The position numbers and the translations under genes were made by a program. This document shows, piece after piece, positions 58,865 to 64,000 of a stretch of 64,000 bases of DNA. Source of the DNA: Pseudomonadota bacterium (lineage in GTDB: Bacteria; Pseudomonadota; Gammaproteobacteria; Burkholderiales; SG8-39); the NCBI GenBank assembly GCA_947455195.1, contig CANGMI010000002.1, positions 445,549 to 509,548 of the forward strand. Direction: 5' to 3'. Below the pieces are notes generated by a model. It saw nothing but the letters and a program-made list of their open reading frames with translations. It was not told the origin of the DNA and made no database searches. How positions within the stretch are numbered: the stretch's first letter is position 1; every line of letters begins with the position of its first letter.

Positions 58865-59737
58865 ATGCGTGCCTCAACTCCTCGTTCGCGTTTTCGTGCC
58901 CTGCTGGCAGGCTCCCAGTGTGTCTATCCGGCCTCGGTGCACGATCCGCTGTCGGCGCGTCTCGCCGAGGACATCGGCTACGAAGTCGGCATGCTGGGCG
59001 GATCGACCGCCGCGCTTGCGGTGCTCGGCTCGCCCGATCTCGTGCTCCTCACACTGACCGAATTTGCCGAGCAGGCGACGCGCATCTGTCGCGCTACCCG
59101 GATGCCGGTGCTCGCCGATGCCGATCACGGTTACGGCAACGCGCTCAATGTGCGTCGCGCCGTTGAGGAGCTCGAACGCGCGGGACTGGCGGGCATCACC
59201 CTCGAGGATACCGAGCTGCCTTCGCCCTACGGGCCGAGCGAGGCAACGCGCCTGCACTCGATCGAGGAGGGAGCAGGCAAGCTGCGCGCTGCGGTCGACG
59301 CGCGATCCGATCCCGATTTCATGCTCCTGGGACGCACCAGTGCCCCTTCGGTGACCGGCCTCGATGACACGCTGCGCCGGGTCGAGGCCTATGCCAGAAC
59401 CGGTGTCGACGCCATCTTCCTGGTGGGCGTGAAGACAATCGAGGCCCTCGCGGCCGTCTCCGCCGCCTGCGATCTGCCGCTCGTGCTGGCAGGGGCGACA
59501 CCATCGGCCACGCGGGAGACCCTCGCGCAGTACCGTGTGCGGATATGCCTGCAGGGACATCACCCGATACAGGCGGCCATCAAGGGCATGCACGATGTCC
59601 TGCGCGCCTTGCGCGATGGCGTGCCACCGGCCGAACTCACCGGGTTGGCGAGTGCCGATCTGGTGCGTCGCACGACGCGCGAGGCCGATTATCGCGCCTG
59701 GGGACGTGCGTTCCTCGGCCGCGACGATCACGATTGA
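58865..59737 (+). CDS. Isocitrate lyase/PEP mutase superfamily protein, oxaloacetate decarboxylase-like
   Basis: A 290-residue TIM-barrel enzyme of the isocitrate lyase/PEP mutase superfamily. MPVLADADHGYGNALNVRRAVEELERAGLAGITLEDTELPSPYG is the metal-binding and phosphonate-fold core; the ADADHGYGN form and absence of the isocitrate lyase KKCGH motif match the Pseudomonas oxaloacetate decarboxylase subgroup. It would make pyruvate and CO2 from oxaloacetate or a similar oxo acid. The start at 58865 follows a T-rich stretch; a GAATCA -10-like region (TAGAAT, 58829-58834) lies 31 bp upstream. Confidence 0.83.
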   Translation: MRASTPRSRFRALLAGSQCVYPASVHDPLSARLAEDIGYEVGMLGGSTAALAVLGSPDLVLLTLTEFAEQATRICRATRMPVLADADHGYGNALNVRRAVEELERAGLAGITLEDTELPSPYGPSEATRLHSIEEGAGKLRAAVDARSDPDFMLLGRTSAPSVTGLDDTLRRVEAYARTGVDAIFLVGVKTIEALAAVSAACDLPLVLAGATPSATRETLAQYRVRICLQGHHPIQAAIKGMHDVLRALRDGVPPAELTGLASADLVRRTTREADYRAWGRAFLGRDDHD

Positions 59738-59857
59738 AGACGGCCTAGGCGCCAGGTGCCGTTTGAGCCTGGCATCGCATCCTCGCGGGGGTGCCCAGGG
59801 CGCGAAGCAGGCATCGGCCAGTCGGCCACCTCAGCAACGATTGCAGGAAGCGACAGC

Positions 59858-62263
59858 GTGGACAAATCCGGTATTGATTCGAGGGGCGCACGATCGGGCG
59901 CCGAGAAGTTTGGCGCTTCACGATCAGCCATGGGGGGCAGCGGCGGCATCGGTCAGTCGGTCACGCGCGAGGAGGATGCGCGGTTTCTGACCGGACGCGG
60001 GCGTTACGTGGCCGACATCAATCTGGCCGGGCAGGCGTGGGGCGTGGTGGTGCGTTCACCGCATGCCCATGCGGCCATCCGCTCGATCGACACGGCTGCC
60101 GCCCGTGCGATGCCCGGTGTCGTGGGGGTCTTCACGGCCGAGGACCTGGGCGATGACCTTGGCACCACGGCGGTGGCCTTCAAGCGGGTGCGGCCCGACG
60201 GCAGCCCGATCTTCTGGCGTGCCTACCCGGGACTTGCGCGGGGCGAGGTGCATCACGTGGGCGACCCGGTGGCGTTTGTCGTAGCCGAGCGGCTCGATCT
60301 GGCCCGCGACGCTGCCGAGCAGGTGCTGGTCGATTACGACGCAAGATGCGCCGTGGGCGATCTCGAGCATGCCCTCGCCCCAGGTGCACCGGCGGCCTGG
60401 CTCGAATGCCCCGACAACATTTCGCATGTACATGACATCGGTGATCGGGCAGCAACCGATGCGGCATTTGCCTCGGCGGCGCATGTGGTGCGCAGCCGCT
60501 ACCGGGTGAGCCGCGTGCATGCGCAGTACATGGAGCCGCGCGCAGCCATCGGCAGTTACGACGCGATCGACGGCCGATTCACGCTTTACTGCGATGCGCA
60601 GCAACCGCATCGGGTGCGCGACATCCTCGCGCGCGAGATCTTCCGGATACCCACCGGGCGCGTGCGCGTGGTGGGTGTCGACATTGGCGGGGGCTTTGGA
60701 GGCAAGGGCCCGCAGATGCTCGAATTTCGTCTGCTTCTCTGGGCCTCGCGTCGTCTGGGGCGCCCGGTGAAGTGGCAGTGCGAGCGCAGCGAGTCGCTCC
60801 TCTTCGACGAGCATGCACGCGACAACATCCACGAGGCCGAACTGGCCCTGGATGCTCAGGGTCGGTTTCTCGCCTTGCGCTCGCACTGGATCGCCAATGT
60901 GGGCGCCTATGTGAGTTCCGACCGCAACATCCAGGCCAGTTTTCAGAACACGCCCGGCATGGTCGGGGTGTACGATTTTCCGACCGCGCACGTGCGCTTC
61001 ACCTGCGTGCTCACCAATACGCCGTCGCTCGCGCCGTATCGCGGGGCCGGGCGCCCCGAGGCGAGCTACGTGATCGAGCGCCTGATCGATGACGCGGCAG
61101 CGCAACTGGGGATGGATCGGGTGGCACTGCGTCGTCGCAACATCCTCTCACCTGCGCAGTTGCCCAAGGTCACGGCGCTGGGCTACCACTACGATTGCGG
61201 CGAATTCGAGCGTTGCATGGACATGGCGCTCGAGATGGGTGACTGGAACGGTTTTGTCGCGCGGCGCGAGGCCTCGCGTGCGCGGGGGCTGCTGCGTGGT
61301 ATCGGATTGTCCAACCCGATCGAGCGTGCAGCCTCACCCGGCATGGAGTACGCCGAAATCCGCTTCGACACGCGGGGTCGTGCTACTGCGCTCATGGGCA
61401 GCAAGAATCATGGCCAGGGGCACGAGACGGCTTTCAAGCAGGTGCTCGCCACGCATCTGGGCATGGCCGCGGCTGACATCGATTATGTCGATGGCGATAC
61501 TGACCGGGTGGCCTTCGGGGTGGGCACCTTCGGCTCGCGCTCGGCGGTGACGGCCGGCACGGCGCTGGTGATTGCTGCGGGCAAGGTGATCGAGAAGGGG
61601 CGCCTGATTGCCGCGCACCTGCTTGAAGCTGCCAGCGGCGATGTGACTTTCGAAGCGGGCACCTTCCGCATCGCAGGTACCGATCGCCAGGTGAGCCTGA
61701 AGGAGGTGGCCATCGCGGCGTTCCAGCCCGAGCGACTGCCCGCCGGGGTCGAGCCCGGGCTGTTCGAGAACGGCATGTTCTCCCCGGAGGACAACACCTA
61801 CCCTTATGGGGCGCATGTGTGCGAGGTCGAGATCGATCCGCAGACGGGCACACTCGAAATCGTGCGCTATGTCGTCGCCGACGATGTCGGCACGGTGATC
61901 AACCCTCTGCTTGTGAAGGGCCAGATTCATGGTGGTATCGGACAGGGTGGCGGGCAGGTACTGATGGAGCGCGTCGTGTACGACCCGGAGACGGCACAAC
62001 TCATGACCGCCTCCTTCATGGACTACGCGATGCCGCGCGCCGCCGACTTTTGCGACATCGAGATTGCCGGGATCGAGGTGCCGACCGATCGCAACCTGCT
62101 TGGGGTGAAGGGTGCCGGTGAGGCGGGCGCCGTGGGGGCCGTGCCGGCACTGATGAATGCCATCATCGATGCGCTGGCGCCCCTGGGCGTGACCGAATTC
62201 GAGATGCCTGCGACGCCCGAACGGGTGTGGCGAGCGATTCAGACTGCCCCGCGTCAGCCTTGA
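59858..62263 (+). CDS. Xanthine dehydrogenase family protein, molybdopterin-binding subunit (CoxL-like)
   Basis: A large molybdenum hydroxylase subunit (801 residues from GTG at 59858; 777 from ATG at 59930). GQSVTREEDARFLTGRGRYVADINL is the usual start of the aldehyde-oxidase domain, followed by VVGVDIGGGFGGKGPQ, APYRGAGRPEASYVIERLID and the catalytic-Glu motif LLGVKGAGEAGAVGAVPAL. The AYRCSFR loop of true CO dehydrogenase is absent, so CO is not the substrate. GCAGGAAG lies before the GTG. The Fe-S subunit gene follows by 99 bp, but a second large subunit lies beyond it, so pairing is ambiguous. Confidence 0.9.
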   Translation: MDKSGIDSRGARSGAEKFGASRSAMGGSGGIGQSVTREEDARFLTGRGRYVADINLAGQAWGVVVRSPHAHAAIRSIDTAAARAMPGVVGVFTAEDLGDDLGTTAVAFKRVRPDGSPIFWRAYPGLARGEVHHVGDPVAFVVAERLDLARDAAEQVLVDYDARCAVGDLEHALAPGAPAAWLECPDNISHVHDIGDRAATDAAFASAAHVVRSRYRVSRVHAQYMEPRAAIGSYDAIDGRFTLYCDAQQPHRVRDILAREIFRIPTGRVRVVGVDIGGGFGGKGPQMLEFRLLLWASRRLGRPVKWQCERSESLLFDEHARDNIHEAELALDAQGRFLALRSHWIANVGAYVSSDRNIQASFQNTPGMVGVYDFPTAHVRFTCVLTNTPSLAPYRGAGRPEASYVIERLIDDAAAQLGMDRVALRRRNILSPAQLPKVTALGYHYDCGEFERCMDMALEMGDWNGFVARREASRARGLLRGIGLSNPIERAASPGMEYAEIRFDTRGRATALMGSKNHGQGHETAFKQVLATHLGMAAADIDYVDGDTDRVAFGVGTFGSRSAVTAGTALVIAAGKVIEKGRLIAAHLLEAASGDVTFEAGTFRIAGTDRQVSLKEVAIAAFQPERLPAGVEPGLFENGMFSPEDNTYPYGAHVCEVEIDPQTGTLEIVRYVVADDVGTVINPLLVKGQIHGGIGQGGGQVLMERVVYDPETAQLMTASFMDYAMPRAADFCDIEIAGIEVPTDRNLLGVKGAGEAGAVGAVPALMNAIIDALAPLGVTEFEMPATPERVWRAIQTAPRQP

Positions 62264-62320
62264 TATGGTCAGATGCGCAAATTGCAAGAGCTCGCTTAAA
62301 CTGCGAGGCAGTGCGATCTG

Positions 62321-62334
62321 GCGGGCGCGCCCGC
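62321..62334. promoter_or_regulatory. 14-bp GC palindrome before the Fe-S subunit gene
   Basis: GCGGGCGCGCCCGC is a perfect palindrome 29 bp before the (2Fe-2S) subunit start. It lies in a 99-bp gap that also has an AT-rich patch at 62285-62300. In so GC-rich a genome it may be chance. Confidence 0.25.
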
Positions 62335-62362
62335 GACAAGAACTCATGACAGGAGAAGGACG

Positions 62363-62830
62363 ATGATCAGGCTCGTAGTGAACGGTCAGGCCCGTCAGGC
62401 GGATGTCGAGCCCGAGATGCCCCTGTTGTGGGTCCTGCGGGATGAACTCGATGTCAAGGGGCCCAAATATGGCTGTGGCATTGCCCAGTGCGGCTCCTGC
62501 ACCGTGCTTCTGGACGGTGCGCCGGTGCGCTCCTGCTCGGTGCCGGTGGCTGCGGTTGCCGGCAAGAAGATCACCACCATCGAGGGGCTGGCGCAGAACG
62601 GCGTCATGCATCCGGTGCAGAAGGCCTGGATCGACCACGAGGTGCCTCAGTGCGGGTACTGCCAGGGTGGGCAGATGCTTGCAGCGGTTTCTCTCCTGCA
62701 GAAAAAGCCGAAGCCCACCGACGCCGATATCGATGCGGCCATGACGAACATCTGTCGCTGTGGCACCTACGCCCGGATTCGCACCGCGATCCACGCTGCC
62801 GCAGCCGCGGCAACTGCCAAGCGCGTCTGA
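62363..62830 (+). CDS. (2Fe-2S)-binding protein, molybdenum hydroxylase small subunit (IorA-like)
   Basis: A 155-residue electron-transfer subunit with two [2Fe-2S] clusters. The plant-type cluster uses C38, C43, C46 and C58 ([14 protein letters not shown]); the second uses C97, C100, C131 and C133 (CGYC, CRC). This is the pattern of isoquinoline 1-oxidoreductase alpha (IorA) and XdhC/CoxS subunits. AGGAGAAGGACG precedes the ATG. It is 11 bp from the start of the Tat-type large subunit, which makes that its natural partner. It is the only Fe-S subunit for three large subunits in the window. Confidence 0.94.
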   Translation: MIRLVVNGQARQADVEPEMPLLWVLRDELDVKGPKYGCGIAQCGSCTVLLDGAPVRSCSVPVAAVAGKKITTIEGLAQNGVMHPVQKAWIDHEVPQCGYCQGGQMLAAVSLLQKKPKPTDADIDAAMTNICRCGTYARIRTAIHAAAAAATAKRV

Positions 62831-62841
62831 GGAGGCCTGCC

Positions 62842-64000
62842 ATGAACGACATCAGCAACATTTCGCGTCGCGAGTTCCTCAAGGATTCAGCTCTGGCGGG
62901 CGCAGGTCTGGTCGTGGGGTTTCATGTACCCACCGCCGGTGCTCAGACTGGCGCGCCCGGCATTTCGGGCGTCGAGGTCAATGCCTGGGTGGTGGTGCGC
63001 CCTGACAACACCATCATCATCCGCTACGCCCGATCGGAGATGGGGCAGGGCAGCCTCACCTCGGCGCCGATGCTGGTCGCCGAAGAACTCGACTGCGACT
63101 GGAAGCAGGTGAGCGTCGAATACGCATCGACCAATGAACACATCCGGCGCAATCGCATCTGGGGCGGCATGGCTGCGGTTGGCAGCCAGACCATTCGTCT
63201 TTCGCAGGACTACCTGCGCAAGGGCGGCGCTGCCGCACGCCAGATGCTCCTCACCGCAGCGGCGAAGCGCTGGGCGGTAGCCGAGTCCTCTTGCAGCGTG
63301 GCCGGTGGCGTCATCACCCATGTGCCCAGCGGACGCACGCTCACCTTCGGTGATGTGGCGATCGAAGCCTCGAAGCTGCAGCCTCCCAAGGAGGTGAAGC
63401 TCAAGGATCCCAAGGACTGGAAGCTTGCGGGTACCTCGGTCAAGCGGTTGGACATCCCCGATACCGTCATGGGACGCCAGCGCTACGGCGTCGACGTGCA
63501 GTTGCCCGGCATGCTCTACGCGGCCGTGGCGCAGTGCCCGGTGTTTGGCGGTACGGTCAAGTCCTTCGATGCGGCGGCCGTGCAATCGCGGCGTGGCATC
63601 CGCAAGGTGTTCACGATCGATTCGGGCAAGGTGCTGGTGGTCGTGGCCGACAACTGGTGGCGTGCCAAGGAAGCCCTGAAACTCGTCCCGGTCGAGTGGG
63701 ATGTGGGTGCCAATGGCAAGGTCACATCGGAGAGCATCCGCGGTTTCCTGAAGGCCGGCCTGGATGTCCCCACGGTACCGGTCGCGAAGAAGACCGGTGA
63801 CGCCGATCAGGCAATGGCCGGTGCTGCCAAGGTGCTCGAGGCCGAGTACTACACACCCTACCTGTGCCACGCACCGATGGAACCCATGGGCTGCACGGCA
63901 CGCATTGCCGATGGGCGAGTGGATGTCTGGTGTTCGACCCAGACCGGTGAAGGCACGCTTGCCACCGCTGCGGCGGCGGCCGGTGTGCCGCTCGATCAGG
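62842..64000 (+). CDS. Molybdopterin-binding hydroxylase subunit with Tat signal, IorB-like (3' truncated by window edge)
   Basis: The first 386 residues of an isoquinoline 1-oxidoreductase beta-like large subunit; the frame is open to the right edge. The N-terminus SRREFLKDSALAGAGLVVGF is a twin-arginine signal (RREFLK), so the folded Mo enzyme is probably exported to the periplasm, as for other IorB-type enzymes. NAWVVVRPDNTIIIRYARSEMGQG is typical of the first domain, and YYTPYLCHAPMEPMGCTA of the next. Such two-subunit enzymes lack an FAD subunit and donate electrons to a cytochrome. The ATG follows GAGGAGGCC. Substrates are N-heterocycles or aldehydes; which one is unknown. Confidence 0.9.
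   Translation, partial: MNDISNISRREFLKDSALAGAGLVVGFHVPTAGAQTGAPGISGVEVNAWVVVRPDNTIIIRYARSEMGQGSLTSAPMLVAEELDCDWKQVSVEYASTNEHIRRNRIWGGMAAVGSQTIRLSQDYLRKGGAAARQMLLTAAAKRWAVAESSCSVAGGVITHVPSGRTLTFGDVAIEASKLQPPKEVKLKDPKDWKLAGTSVKRLDIPDTVMGRQRYGVDVQLPGMLYAAVAQCPVFGGTVKSFDAAAVQSRRGIRKVFTIDSGKVLVVVADNWWRAKEALKLVPVEWDVGANGKVTSESIRGFLKAGLDVPTVPVAKKTGDADQAMAGAAKVLEAEYYTPYLCHAPMEPMGCTARIADGRVDVWCSTQTGEGTLATAAAAAGVPLDQ

Noticed and set aside
59858-62263. Carbon monoxide dehydrogenase large subunit (CoxL).
   Set aside because: The active-site Cys loop AYRCSFR of form I CoxL is replaced by PYRGAGR, and no coxM is present.
62321-62334. GC palindrome as an operator.
   Set aside because: Kept only as a low-confidence feature because such palindromes occur by chance at this GC content.
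18387-64000. Possible integrated island using one of the tRNA genes as attachment site.
   Set aside because: No integrase and no repeat of a tRNA 3' end was found further along, and base composition stays uniform.

Overview
The window looks like a chromosome segment of a high-GC betaproteobacterium, most likely in the order Burkholderiales; genus cannot be read from the sequence. Evidence: the housekeeping block pyrG-kdsA-eno-ftsB, strong GC bias at third codon positions with long antisense shadow frames, and many Bug-type (tripartite tricarboxylate) binding proteins, an expansion known from Bordetella, Cupriavidus and relatives. I see no transposase, integrase, phage gene or CRISPR array. 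The left edge cuts a livF gene and the right edge cuts a molybdenum hydroxylase gene.

Region 1 (1-12.4 kb) is an acyl-CoA catabolic block: a branched-chain amino acid type ABC importer (livF, binding protein, livH, livM), a class III CoA-transferase, ETF beta and alpha, a large acyl-CoA dehydrogenase and, on the minus strand, a fused 3-oxoacid CoA-transferase, ETF-ubiquinone oxidoreductase and a TetR regulator. Together they could import an organic acid, activate it, oxidise it and pass the electrons to ubiquinone. Region 2 (12.4-19.1 kb) is core genome: CTP synthase, a KdsA of the metal-dependent type, enolase, FtsB and a REC/HD-GYP protein in one apparent operon, then tRNA-Pro(TGG), tRNA-Arg(TCT), tRNA-His(GTG) and a BamE-like lipoprotein.

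Region 3 (19.1-36.4 kb) is accessory catabolism and transport: a TRAP transporter operon ending in a DUF3500 protein with a striking histidine tail; a CBS protein; a 4,5-dihydroxyphthalate decarboxylase-like protein; orphan binding proteins of the Liv, Bug and amino-acid types; a metallo-beta-lactamase-fold hydrolase; two fumarylacetoacetate-hydrolase-family enzymes; an alpha/beta hydrolase; an acyl-CoA-dehydrogenase-fold monooxygenase; and a short-chain dehydrogenase-like protein without the usual catalytic Ser and Lys.

Region 4 (36.4-49.9 kb) looks like an aromatic-acid degradation cluster: two UbiD-type decarboxylases, two extradiol-type ring-cleavage dioxygenases, an NMT1/THI5-type binding protein, and a MarR regulator divergent from an HpaB-type hydroxylase with its own TRAP transporter. 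A perfect 21-bp dyad lies between marR and hpaB.

Region 5 (49.9-64 kb) carries three molybdenum-hydroxylase large subunits but only one [2Fe-2S] subunit and no FAD subunit, an amidase/amidohydrolase/DUF1116 group that may handle a nitrogen compound, a Bug protein, a geranylgeranyl-reductase-like flavoprotein and an isocitrate-lyase-superfamily enzyme. The substrates of regions 3-5 cannot be fixed from sequence alone.
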